From Colwellia sp. (lineage in GTDB: Bacteria > Pseudomonadota > Gammaproteobacteria > Enterobacterales > Alteromonadaceae): a DNA stretch of 38,099 nt. The notes under the pieces were generated by a model. The model searched no databases and had not been told where the DNA came from. It saw nothing but the letters and a program-made list of their open reading frames with translations. The position numbers and the translations under genes are program-made. Positions 25,671 through 34,204 of the stretch are shown piece after piece. Location: positions 1 to 38,099 of the forward strand of contig JAPYOP010000042.1 in the NCBI GenBank assembly GCA_029938115.1, in the 5' to 3' direction. The number at the start of each line of letters is the position of its first letter. Positions within the stretch are counted from its first letter, which is position 1.

Positions 25671-26648
25671 ATGGAACTATTAAACAAAATAATACATAAA
25701 ACCCTAAAAAAAATAGTATCTGAACTTAGATTATGGAAATTTATAGCAAGTAAAAATAAAATTTCAGTGTTAACCTATCATGGTATTACAGGGGGTGACT
25801 CAAAAATAAATGACTTTTGTTTCGTGTGTAAATGCGACTTTGAAAAACAAATGGAATTTATATCTAAGAACTTTGAAGTTAAAAGTGCCGAGGATGCATA
25901 CTTTAAACAACATGATAAAAGAAAGCCGATTGCCGTAATTACCTTTGATGATGGTTTTTTTAATAACTATAGTCACGCGTTTCCAATATTAAAGAAATAT
26001 AATATTCCGGCTACAATTTTTCTTTCTACAAGTTTCATTGATTCAAATAACACCATTTGGTTCTGTAAAATAATTCAATATATTGAATCAAGAACTGATG
26101 AGGTAGTTATTTGGAAAGGACAATCTATTTCAATTAAAACAAGTAGTGATAAACGGTTAGCATCTTCTATTATTCAGGCTGATATCAAGAAGTTACATCC
26201 AGCTGAAATTAATGGTGAACTTAATTGTTTATATGGTTTTTCAGGTAATATAATTGATTACACTAAAACATCATTTGGTATGCTAACTAAAGAATCCATT
26301 AAAGAGATGCAAGATTCAAAACTCGTTACATTTGGGGCTCATACTCATAATCATGTAATCCTTTCTAGGTTAAGTGAAAATGAGTGTGAATTAGAAGTAA
26401 CAAATTCTATAGAGAAAGTTAAAATTTTAACCGGAAAAGAATGTAAAATGTTCGCTTATCCAAATGGTGGTAAAGATGACTATGATGATAGACATAAATT
26501 ACTTTTAAAGAATTTAAATATAGATTTAACATTTAGTATGAAAGATGGGCTGTCATCAAAAAATGATGATTTATTTGAAATTAAACGATTATTTATCTCG
26601 TCACATATAAGTATGAAGCAATTTGCAGCTCAGGTGCACGGGTACTAG
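25671..26648 (+). CDS. Polysaccharide deacetylase (NodB/CE4 family), second copy
   Basis: A 325-residue protein. After an amphipathic, Lys-rich start it shows SVLTYHGI (about 34-41), ITFDDGFFNNY (motif 1), FGAHTHNH (motif 2, two metal-binding His) and MFAYPNGG (motif 3, a variant of RxPxG). No cleavable signal peptide is evident. The layout resembles chitooligosaccharide deacetylases and the deacetylases found in polysaccharide clusters. It begins 52 bp after the polymerase with only a weak ribosome-binding site and is the last gene of the first plus-strand run. Low GC matches its neighbours. Confidence 0.88.
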   Translation: MELLNKIIHKTLKKIVSELRLWKFIASKNKISVLTYHGITGGDSKINDFCFVCKCDFEKQMEFISKNFEVKSAEDAYFKQHDKRKPIAVITFDDGFFNNYSHAFPILKKYNIPATIFLSTSFIDSNNTIWFCKIIQYIESRTDEVVIWKGQSISIKTSSDKRLASSIIQADIKKLHPAEINGELNCLYGFSGNIIDYTKTSFGMLTKESIKEMQDSKLVTFGAHTHNHVILSRLSENECELEVTNSIEKVKILTGKECKMFAYPNGGKDDYDDRHKLLLKNLNIDLTFSMKDGLSSKNDDLFEIKRLFISSHISMKQFAAQVHGY

Positions 26649-27139
26649 TATAGTGGATATAATATATTGATGGGGGATGTAGAGATTGTTAGGAGTAAGA
26701 ATATTAAACATTCCGATGATTATCTAGCCAGTAATAACACAGTGTACGCTCTAAATATCGGTATCTACAACGTTTATTGATGTAACTATAAAGTCGAAAC
26801 CTAAAATGCACGCATAGATTTAATGGCTGTAGATATGGATTTAAAATTCATCACTGTATAATGCATTCACTGGATCATTGATCAATAGACTGGGTTGTGT
26901 AATCTAAAAATTAAGAGTGGTAAAATAACTTTATGTTTCGACTGAGCTATTTAAAATTTATTACTTCCGTTCATACTGAATATTGTTAAGTTGGCGTATC
27001 AGTTGATGTACTGATAAGTATCAAGATGTTCGTAACAAGCCAAGAAAAACTTTAGATTAAATTTATACGTGATGATGTTTCTATATTTTCAGGGGATATT
27101 AAATGATGCTGTTAAGTTTACTTTAAAAGATACAAAATA
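26649..27139. other. Gene-free convergent interval
   Basis: About 490 AT-rich bases between convergent genes. Only very short frames occur (the longest ATG frame seen is about 36 codons near 26669, with no ribosome-binding site). One perfect inverted repeat, TATCAGT-TGATGT-ACTGATA (26997-27016), might end transcription but has no T-run. The unusual length for this compact locus suggests a lost gene, but no protein remnant could be recognised. Confidence 0.45.
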
Positions 27140-28201
27140 TTAGCTAATATTGAATAATGACTTTATCGATGGTTTGTATTTTCTCCATGAATGAATAGTG
27201 AAATTTAGAAATCTTCCAGATAAATTATTATTGTAATGGACTATATTTCCAACGTTATTTTTATTTGGATGCCATCTTTTTATCCACATAGGGCTGGTCA
27301 CTAAATTCATATTTTTAATAGCATGTGTATTTATAGCGTGCTCTAAAAGCTTTAGTATTAATATGCTGCCTGGTGAATATTTAGAATGTTCATGGCTATG
27401 TGATACCTTATGGATATATAAAGTTTCTCCCATGTGAAAACCTAGAGCTGTAGATAATACCTGCTCTTTAGATTTTAGTTTTGCGACAAACATATTTTTA
27501 CTACCAAAGTTCTGACATATATCAGAGTAAACCTTTCGTAACCTTGAGTTACTGCTTATTGCTACGCCATCTTCTCCTTTCCAAGACTGACCTTCGAATT
27601 CTATAAAATTGTCCAATGACTCTGGCAAGGACGGTGAGTTTATGGTGAATTGATAGTCCCCAAAAGATTCAGTGAATTTTCTTTCAATCCTATTTAAATT
27701 CCGGATGTGTTTTTTAGATACTATTTTTGAAATATTTTGCCCATAATCGGTTTTAAAGTAGGATGCGTCACCACAGTATTCAAGATTAGGCATGCCTGAT
27801 TCAATATTTCTTATTGAGAATCTAGACCACTTATTACCATATTCTTCTTTAATTTTATGTATAAGCTCTTCAATTATAGAGGGTTTCTCTAATATCTCAT
27901 CTGGAAATTTAATTAAATTAATGTGCTTATGAAACGGATAACCAATTTCACCCCACTTGAATACGAATTTTTTAACCGTGAATGTTGATATTGGTAATAT
28001 GAAAATTGGTATTTCATAGCTATATAAGATTGCAAAACTCACTTTTTCACGATTAAATTCACTCTCTAAAATTGGGAATATGTATTGCCATTGATTTGCA
28101 GCAGGGTAATTTTTTAATGCTACAATCTGTTTGTAAGTTGATATAATTGTATTTTTATTGTGTTTGAAATCAATAATCTTCCAATTATAGTTGTTAGTCA
28201 T
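27140..28201 (-). CDS. FemAB/GNAT-like acyltransferase (Acetyltransf_6 type)
   Basis: A 353-residue soluble protein. The signs of the FemAB/CelD-like double-GNAT fold are the N-terminal PAANQWQYIFPILES and WGEIGYPFHKHINL region and a central SKKHIRNLNRIERKF helix. DNFIEFEGQSWKG follows, then the second GNAT half with GFHMGETLYIHKVSH and KYSPGSILILKLLEHA. Related proteins in polysaccharide loci may attach acetyl, amino-acyl or other acyl groups; the substrate here is unknown. It overlaps the acyltransferase-3 gene by one base (TAATG), showing tight coupling. Orientation is opposite to the surrounding locus. Confidence 0.75.
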   Translation of the reverse strand: MTNNYNWKIIDFKHNKNTIISTYKQIVALKNYPAANQWQYIFPILESEFNREKVSFAILYSYEIPIFILPISTFTVKKFVFKWGEIGYPFHKHINLIKFPDEILEKPSIIEELIHKIKEEYGNKWSRFSIRNIESGMPNLEYCGDASYFKTDYGQNISKIVSKKHIRNLNRIERKFTESFGDYQFTINSPSLPESLDNFIEFEGQSWKGEDGVAISSNSRLRKVYSDICQNFGSKNMFVAKLKSKEQVLSTALGFHMGETLYIHKVSHSHEHSKYSPGSILILKLLEHAINTHAIKNMNLVTSPMWIKRWHPNKNNVGNIVHYNNNLSGRFLNFTIHSWRKYKPSIKSLFNIS

Positions 28202-29292
28202 TATATGGATCTCTGGCCATTCAGGTATCGATATAATCCTGGTAGATATCTGTGTATTACTTCAGCAGTTATTATGGCAGTTAATATTGTTGCGACAATT
28301 GAAGTTATCCATAAGAAAATCAACCCTAATTCGCCTTGAAATATCCCTGTCATAAATAATACTTGTTTCATTAATATAATTATTGGGAAATGGAATGCAT
28401 GCAAGAAAAATGCATAACCAGAGTGATTAACTAAATATTTAAATACCCCATTTAGGTATATCTTCATGTTGATAGCCAGTGTGATTATAGCAAGACTGCC
28501 TATTATTCTTAAAAATAATTCATAGATGTTTTCAAATGGCATTTTTCCGTTATATGCAGCAGGTGTATATATGCGTACTAAGACCATTATGATGAATAAA
28601 ATAATGCTTAAATTAAGCCACTTAAGATTAGTGGGTATATTTATATTTACCTTTTTAATGCCAATATATAAACCAAAATTGAAGAAAGCAATTACCTTGA
28701 AATTGAAAAATATCCATGGACTATAGTCCATAGCCCATAATAAAAAAGGAATTATAACCACAATTGCACCAAATTTTTTTATTGCTGGAATAATTATGGG
28801 GGTAATAATAATAGATAGAACTAAATCATGGACAAACCAAAATTGAAAAGCAAAAGGCGTTTCAGTAATGCCAATTATTCCATTTAATAAATCTAAAATA
28901 TTGTAGTCTGAAAATCCTTGGTCGTAATAAGTGAACTGGTTGCTTGATTTACCTATGCTATATAAAACAAAGGCAAAAAGTAGCCAGATAGTGGTCCAAG
29001 TTAGGTAAGGTAATATGAGTGTTGTATTTTTTTTCTTAAGTGTCTCTATGAAATTAGGTTTACCTTGGTAGCAAAATAGGTACCCAGAAATCATGCTTAG
29101 TATTGGCACTGAGCACAAAAAGAAATAGGTAAAAAAGCTGTTTATGCTTGAAGCTACTACAAACTCTGCATTAACGACCCCGGTGAACGGGTCTAATGGA
29201 TCTCCTGGGAAATTTCCAAAGTGAACGAATACTAGTCCAATAACCATAATCAGGCGTAATGAGCGTATAAGTTGGCTTGTTTCTGTATTCAT
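28201..29292 (-). CDS. Acyltransferase-3 family membrane O-acyltransferase
   Basis: A 363-residue protein with about ten membrane segments. The opening RSLRLIMVIGLVFVHFGNF matches the first helix of acyltransferase-3 (OafA/ExoZ) proteins, with His24 as the likely catalytic His. Later segments include PFAFQFWFVHDLV, FNFGLYIGIKK and GYAFFLHAFHFPIII, all typical of the family. It would transfer an acetyl or other acyl group to sugars on the membrane. No clear Shine-Dalgarno precedes ATG 29292, but a minus-strand TATAAT lies at 29324-29329, about 32 bp upstream. First gene of a two-gene minus-strand unit with the FemAB-like gene. Confidence 0.88.
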   Translation of the reverse strand: MNTETSQLIRSLRLIMVIGLVFVHFGNFPGDPLDPFTGVVNAEFVVASSINSFFTYFFLCSVPILSMISGYLFCYQGKPNFIETLKKKNTTLILPYLTWTTIWLLFAFVLYSIGKSSNQFTYYDQGFSDYNILDLLNGIIGITETPFAFQFWFVHDLVLSIIITPIIIPAIKKFGAIVVIIPFLLWAMDYSPWIFFNFKVIAFFNFGLYIGIKKVNINIPTNLKWLNLSIILFIIMVLVRIYTPAAYNGKMPFENIYELFLRIIGSLAIITLAINMKIYLNGVFKYLVNHSGYAFFLHAFHFPIIILMKQVLFMTGIFQGELGLIFLWITSIVATILTAIITAEVIHRYLPGLYRYLNGQRSI

Positions 29293-29654
29293 TTTTAAGC
29301 AGTCCGTGCTAAATTTTCAGAAAATTATACTAAAAAAATACGAATATGGTTTTACTTTTTTAAATTATTTGTTGAATCTACCTTTAAACCAGTTCTTTTG
29401 TATTAGTCCAAAGTGCTTTGTTATAATTATTTAGCCACTTTCAAATTTTTACCTTGAATATTAAGTACTTAAACGTAAAATTCTGACCTAAATTCAGCCT
29501 GATCAAAAAAATATTTTCTATTAGTTGGTTTTGACTGATTAGTACCAACGTTATAATAATTGGTTTTAATCTACTTACTTACAAATGTATCATTAGCTGA
29601 TGGTGAAGGAGGTTTTATCTCCCACAAATAATTACATATTGAGACTCAACGGAT
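29293..29654. other. Divergent intergenic region
   Basis: About 360 AT-rich bases with promoter elements in both directions: a minus-strand TATAAT (29324-29329) and a plus-strand promoter (29531-29557). A strong AAGGAGG at 29606-29612 is followed by TTTTAT and CTCC, forming a small GGAG/CTCC hairpin, but the nearest ATG is 42 bp away, so it is not an obvious ribosome-binding site. No small gene fits after it. Confidence 0.5.
29531..29557 (+). promoter_or_regulatory. Candidate sigma-70 promoter for the second polysaccharide operon
   Basis: TTGACT (29531-29536) and TATAAT (29552-29557) with a 15-bp spacer, the best promoter match noticed in the window. It would give a leader of about 90 nt before the GT4 at 29655. 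GTTGGT (29524-29529) and ACCAAC (29544-29549) form a dyad overlapping it, a possible operator. Confidence 0.55.
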
Positions 29655-30809
29655 ATGAGTAATACTTGTAAGTTACTAATTATTACAGATACCTATGTAG
29701 GTGTACCAGGTGGCAGCGAACGGCACCTCTATAATTTTTTATCTGGCCTTTCCAGTAAATTTGAAGCCACAGCTCTTCAATTGATACCAACAGGGAACCC
29801 GATGTTAAAGGATGGTGAGTTTAGGGGTAAAACAAATGTAACCTTAAGCAGCCATCCAATGGCTCAGATACTGAGTCTTAACTATTTTGTACTCTTATAT
29901 AAATTAGTTCGATTTATACGCACAAATAAAATTGATTTAGTCATCTCGTATCATGAAAAATCAGATATTACTAATTTTATAATAAAAAAATGCTTTGGTA
30001 AGGGCATCATCTCAATTAGTAGTAAGCGAGACTTGGGTTTTAAGTTAACAGGCCTATTACGAAAGATAATTAAGTACATAACGCCAAAATTTGATGCTAT
30101 AACAGCGCCCTCTAATAGTATTAAGCATTGGCTGGTAGTTGATTTTAAGTTAGATAAAGAAAAAATTTTCGTTATCAAAAACGGAGTGGATCTAGCTAGC
30201 TATCCAAGTGTTACTGATAAGGAAATACAATTATTAAAAAATCGCCTTGATATGGCTTCGTATTCCAAAATAATGACTTCTGTTGGTTGTCTAAAGCCAA
30301 TAAAAGGTCACCAGTACCTTTTAAAGGCCTTTTCTACTTTCAAGGCCCAGAGCGTTGAAGATTGGTGCTTAGTCTTAATAGGAGATGGAGAGTTAAGGCC
30401 TGAACTACAGTGTCAGGCGCACAGATTAGGTATTCAGGACCACGTGTTGTTCCTTGGCTACCAAAAGAATGTTCCCGAATGGTTGCTAGTAAGTGACTTA
30501 ATGGTGTCTGCGACTTTATCAGAAGGTTTATCTAATGCCTTGATTGAAGGGTGTGCAGCAGGGTGTCCAATAATAGCGACTAATGTTGGTGGTAACCCCG
30601 AAATTATAACGAATGGTTATAATGGCCTTTTAGTTGAACCTGAAAATTCAGAGGAAATATCTGAGGCACTACTAATGTTAGATGGTTCTAATGGTTTATT
30701 TTCATCGATGGCAAGTAACTCTCGAATTAAAGCAATAACGGAATTTACAAATTTTAGCATGGTTGATTCACTAGAAGCTTTGTATTCTGACTATACAAAA
30801 AAATTATGA
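29655..30809 (+). CDS. GT4-type glycosyltransferase (paralogue of the one at 22118)
   Basis: A 384-residue GT-B enzyme. N-terminal TYVGVPGGSERHLYNF and SYHEKSD, middle SSKRDLGFKLTG and ITAPSNSI, and C-terminal KPIKGHQYLLKAF, TLSEGLSNALIEG (E-x7-E) and TNVGGNPEI. Each of these blocks has a near-identical counterpart in the protein encoded at 22118-23275, so the two genes arose by duplication or parallel acquisition. The donor is unknown; the two enzymes may add the same sugar at two positions. The ribosome-binding site is weak (CGGAT). It is the first gene of the second plus-strand group. Confidence 0.9.
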   Translation: MSNTCKLLIITDTYVGVPGGSERHLYNFLSGLSSKFEATALQLIPTGNPMLKDGEFRGKTNVTLSSHPMAQILSLNYFVLLYKLVRFIRTNKIDLVISYHEKSDITNFIIKKCFGKGIISISSKRDLGFKLTGLLRKIIKYITPKFDAITAPSNSIKHWLVVDFKLDKEKIFVIKNGVDLASYPSVTDKEIQLLKNRLDMASYSKIMTSVGCLKPIKGHQYLLKAFSTFKAQSVEDWCLVLIGDGELRPELQCQAHRLGIQDHVLFLGYQKNVPEWLLVSDLMVSATLSEGLSNALIEGCAAGCPIIATNVGGNPEIITNGYNGLLVEPENSEEISEALLMLDGSNGLFSSMASNSRIKAITEFTNFSMVDSLEALYSDYTKKL

Positions 30810-30937
30810 ATCTTATAGTTTTATATAGCTATAAAGTATTGCATTAAATTTACATGTGTTTTAGAGATAGTCAAATTGGTATTTTGCTTTAATAGTAAAA
30901 CCAAAGTTTTATTTATTAATTTTAAAGGTTTTTATTA

Positions 30938-32167
30938 ATGACACTGGACGTCACCACCAAAAAGATATTATTTGTATCAGCTAGATTACCATTTCCAACA
31001 TTAGAAGGTCATCAGATACGTGCTTACGGCCTTATTAAAGAGCTAAGTAAAATATCGGAACTGCATTTACTGTCAATCTTACGACCAGGTGAAATTATTG
31101 ATTTAAATAATGAATTAGCGGAGCGGTGCTCGTCAATTAATGGTGTTCAATTAAAAACCGGATTACTTGAAAATATTAAGGCAGGTATTCGTTCATTGCA
31201 AAGATCGTCACCTTTGGTGGTTTGTAAGTATATAACAACTGAATTAAAGTCAATGTTCATTAAGCAATTGTCTGAAATACAACCTGACATTGTTCATTTA
31301 GATTTATTAACTCTGGCTGAATTAGCCGACTTAATTCCGGCTGGTATCCAAGTTGTATTAAACGAACACAATGTTGAATCTGACTTGATAGTACAAAAAA
31401 TAAAATGCCTGACTAATCCTCTAGAAAAACTAATATATAAACGTGAAGCCATATTATTAACTAAGTTTGAAAAACAAGCGTGCTGTAAAGTAAATACTGT
31501 TTTAACCTGTTCAGATAAAGATACGGCCATTATTAAAGGTTTTGGGGCTAATGATGTTTGGACCATTCCAAATGGTGTAGATACAACGTCCCTTTTACCA
31601 ACTGATGATGAATTCAATATTGATGATCTACTTTTTTTAGGTGGAATGGGTTGGTACCCAAATAGGTTGGGCATTAAATGGTTTGTAAATGAAGTGCTTC
31701 CAATTATTGTCAGAAATAACCCTTGTGTACACTTACACCTCATCGGTAATCCTGAACCCTGGGTACCGTTACCAATAACTGTAACAGCAAATGTAACAAA
31801 ACATGGTTTTGTGGATGATTTCAGGCCGTATGTTGCTTCTTCTGGAATTATGATCGTGCCATTGCATGTGGGGAGTGGAACCCGCTTGAAGGTTGTTGAA
31901 GGCGCCTCGCTCGGTAAATGCATGGTTTCAACTAAGAAGGGCGCAGAGGGTGTAATGCTAAAAAGTGAAGAAGAAATTATCTTTGCGGATACGGCCGAAG
32001 AATTTGCTAGTGCAATTCTAAATCTACAAAAAAATAGAACAGAGATGATAAGAATTGGTAATAATGCACGGGTCGTTGCTGAGAATACTTATGATTGGCG
32101 AGCTATTGGTATAAAACTCAAAGAAATCTACTGCAGTTCTGATGCTAAAATTACTGAATTAGCTTGA
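30938..32167 (+). CDS. GT4-type glycosyltransferase (XrtA-associated-like)
   Basis: A 409-residue GT-B enzyme. The N-terminus has FVSARLPFPTLEGHQIRAY, as in the 'PEP-CTERM/EpsH1 system' glycosyltransferases (RxPFPPxxGxxxR). Middle blocks are LNEHNVESD and TCSDKD; the donor site has IPNGVDTT, FLGGMGWYPN, and PLHVGSGTRLKVVEGAS, where the Gly-Ser-Gly-Thr-Arg replaces the usual E-x7-E start. Function is sugar addition to the repeat unit, donor unknown. AAAGG lies before the ATG; it starts 128 bp after the previous gene and 17 bp before manC. Confidence 0.87.
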   Translation: MTLDVTTKKILFVSARLPFPTLEGHQIRAYGLIKELSKISELHLLSILRPGEIIDLNNELAERCSSINGVQLKTGLLENIKAGIRSLQRSSPLVVCKYITTELKSMFIKQLSEIQPDIVHLDLLTLAELADLIPAGIQVVLNEHNVESDLIVQKIKCLTNPLEKLIYKREAILLTKFEKQACCKVNTVLTCSDKDTAIIKGFGANDVWTIPNGVDTTSLLPTDDEFNIDDLLFLGGMGWYPNRLGIKWFVNEVLPIIVRNNPCVHLHLIGNPEPWVPLPITVTANVTKHGFVDDFRPYVASSGIMIVPLHVGSGTRLKVVEGASLGKCMVSTKKGAEGVMLKSEEEIIFADTAEEFASAILNLQKNRTEMIRIGNNARVVAENTYDWRAIGIKLKEIYCSSDAKITELA

Positions 32168-32184
32168 ATTTAAAGGAATAAAAA

Positions 32185-33594
32185 ATGATCTATCCAGTTA
32201 TTCTAGCGGGCGGTGTTGGAAGTCGTCTGTGGCCAATGTCTCGAAGTCAATTTCCTAAGCAGTGTATTGACATTCTGGCTAGTGGTAAAACAATGCTCCA
32301 GGAGACAGTCGATAGGGCGCTTTGCATACCAGATGTAGGTCCTGTCAGTATCGTTTGTAATCAGGATCATAGATTTTTGGTTTCTGATCAATGCAAACAA
32401 TATGCGGATAAAGTATCCGACATTATGTTGGAACCTGTTGGACGGAATACAGCAGCCGCTATTGCTACAGCAGCTTGGAAAATATATAAAAAAGATCCTA
32501 AAGGCGTGATGTTTGTTCTTGCTTCGGATCACATAATTAAAGATATAAATGTATTTTCTGAAAGAGTAGTGCAAGCAGCTTCACGAGCTGAGCTTGGTGC
32601 CATGGTTACGTTTGGTATTGAACCTGATTATGCAGAAACAGGTTACGGTTATATTAAAGCTAAAACGAAAGAGCAGGTATCTAAAGTTGTTGAATTTGTA
32701 GAAAAACCATCTAAACAAGTAGCCGAGGAATACTGCAACAGTGGCCAATATTTATGGAACAGTGGCATGTTTATGTTTCGTGTAGACTCGTTACTAGAAG
32801 AAATGAAAATGCATTGCCCAGATATTTTATCTATCTCAGAAAAAGCAGTAGACAATGCTCATGCAGACCTTGGTTTTTTTCGTTTAAGTGAGCCTGATTT
32901 TTCAAGGATGGAAAGTACTTCTATTGACTATGCTGTTATGGAAAAAACTAAAAATGCTGAGGTCGTGAGATTGCCCAGCATTTGGAATGATGTGGGTAGT
33001 TGGTCTGCTATGTGGGACGTTATGGCCTCTGATAAAGATGGTAATATACTTCAAGGTGATGTGATCGCTCATGATACTAAAAACTGCCTAATTAAAAGTG
33101 AAGATAGATTGGTTGCAGCGGTTGGTGTTGAAGACCTTATAATAATAGACACATCAGATGCATTACTAATCGCTAACAAAAATAATGCACAAGACGTTAA
33201 AAAGATAGTTGAAATATTAATAAGCAAAAAAAGAAAAGAAGTTAGCATTCACTCTGAAGTATTTAGGCCTTGGGGTAAATATCAATCTATTGATGTAGGC
33301 GGGCGTTACCAGGTAAAAAGAATTACTGTAAAACCAGGGGAAAAGCTGTCCACACAAATGCATCATCATCGTGCTGAGCATTGGGTTGTAGTTAGTGGTA
33401 CAGCAAAAGTAAAAAATGGGGATGCCATTAGCCTTCTTACTGAAAATGAATCCACTTATATTCCAATTGGTGAAATTCATTATTTAGAAAATCCAGGAAT
33501 GGTTGCGCTTGAGTTGATTGAAGTACAAACCGGAAGCTATTTAGGGGAAGATGATATAATTAGATTTGATGATCGATATGGTCGTAGTGAATAG
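32185..33594 (+). CDS. manC: Mannose-1-phosphate guanylyltransferase / mannose-6-phosphate isomerase (type II)
   Basis: A 469-residue bifunctional enzyme, usual length. The pyrophosphorylase domain has LAGGVGSRLWPMSR (7-20), PKQ, EPVGRNTAAAIA, FVEKPS, NSGMFMF and WNDVGSW. The C-terminal cupin has FRPWGKY, VKPGEKLSTQMHHHRAEHW (Zn site) and ENESTYIPIGEIHYLENPG. It makes GDP-mannose from fructose-6-phosphate-derived mannose-6-phosphate together with a phosphomannomutase, which is not in the window. GDP-Man, or a product such as GDP-Fuc or GDP-Rha, would feed the GT4 enzymes. AAAGGA gives a clear ribosome-binding site. Confidence 0.97.
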   Translation: MIYPVILAGGVGSRLWPMSRSQFPKQCIDILASGKTMLQETVDRALCIPDVGPVSIVCNQDHRFLVSDQCKQYADKVSDIMLEPVGRNTAAAIATAAWKIYKKDPKGVMFVLASDHIIKDINVFSERVVQAASRAELGAMVTFGIEPDYAETGYGYIKAKTKEQVSKVVEFVEKPSKQVAEEYCNSGQYLWNSGMFMFRVDSLLEEMKMHCPDILSISEKAVDNAHADLGFFRLSEPDFSRMESTSIDYAVMEKTKNAEVVRLPSIWNDVGSWSAMWDVMASDKDGNILQGDVIAHDTKNCLIKSEDRLVAAVGVEDLIIIDTSDALLIANKNNAQDVKKIVEILISKKRKEVSIHSEVFRPWGKYQSIDVGGRYQVKRITVKPGEKLSTQMHHHRAEHWVVVSGTAKVKNGDAISLLTENESTYIPIGEIHYLENPGMVALELIEVQTGSYLGEDDIIRFDDRYGRSE

Positions 33595-33598
33595 TAGT

Positions 33599-34165
33599 AT
33601 GAAAATGTTTATAAATACTTTGAAAATACAATGTGAAGCTATCTCTCAGGATGCCCTAGTCTATTGGAGTAAGAGGGGGTCATCTTCTCTCATTCAGTCA
33701 ATATTATACGCACTAACTTGTCATGGGTGGCATGTTATGTTTTTGTTTAGAATGAGTAAGATAATTTACGCTATAAAAATACCTATACTGTCTCATATAT
33801 TGAAAATATTATTTCAGTTAGTTTGGTTTTTTATCACGACTCTATATGGCATCTGGTTGGATCTATCTAATGATATTGGAAAAGGGTTTTATATCGGTCA
33901 CTTTGGTGGAATTGTTGTGAGAGGCGACTTTGGTGATTATTGCTCAATAGGCCAATCTGTGACGGTTGGATACAAAGGAGATGGTAAGTCGAATGGCTGG
34001 CCGGATATTGGTAATAATGTGTATATAGGTGCAGGGGCCAAAATTATTGGTGATATTACTATTGGCAGTAATAGTACGATAGGTGCCAATGCTGTTATCG
34101 TGAAAAACTTACCTAAAAATTCATTTGCAGTGGGTGTGCCAGCTACATATGTTATACGGAAATAA
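33599..34165 (+). CDS. Serine-acetyltransferase-like hexapeptide acyltransferase
   Basis: A 188-residue protein from ATG 33599, five bases after the manC stop; an in-frame ATG at 33566 inside manC would add eleven residues. The N-terminal half is hydrophobic and helical (about 22-85). The C-terminal half is a left-handed beta-helix with hexapeptide repeats (IGKGFYIGHFGGIVV, IGNNVYIGAGAKIIG, IGSNSTIGANAVIV) and the closing VGVPATYV loop. Related CysE-like proteins in exopolysaccharide loci O-acetylate sugars. It is not a standard cysteine-pathway enzyme given the context and short length. Neither start has a strong ribosome-binding site. Confidence 0.83.
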   Translation: MKMFINTLKIQCEAISQDALVYWSKRGSSSLIQSILYALTCHGWHVMFLFRMSKIIYAIKIPILSHILKILFQLVWFFITTLYGIWLDLSNDIGKGFYIGHFGGIVVRGDFGDYCSIGQSVTVGYKGDGKSNGWPDIGNNVYIGAGAKIIGDITIGSNSTIGANAVIVKNLPKNSFAVGVPATYVIRK

Positions 34166-34204
34166 ATTAATTATAAGCTGTATAGCTAGCTATGGAGAAA
34201 CGCG

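Noticed and set aside
26669-26779. 36-codon frame after the second deacetylase
   Set aside because: No ribosome-binding site and no similarity recognised; probably a chance frame in AT-rich DNA.
29606-29612. Strong AAGGAGG as the ribosome-binding site of an unseen small gene
   Set aside because: No ATG, GTG or TTG at suitable spacing opens a frame of useful length, and the next gene starts 42 bp away.
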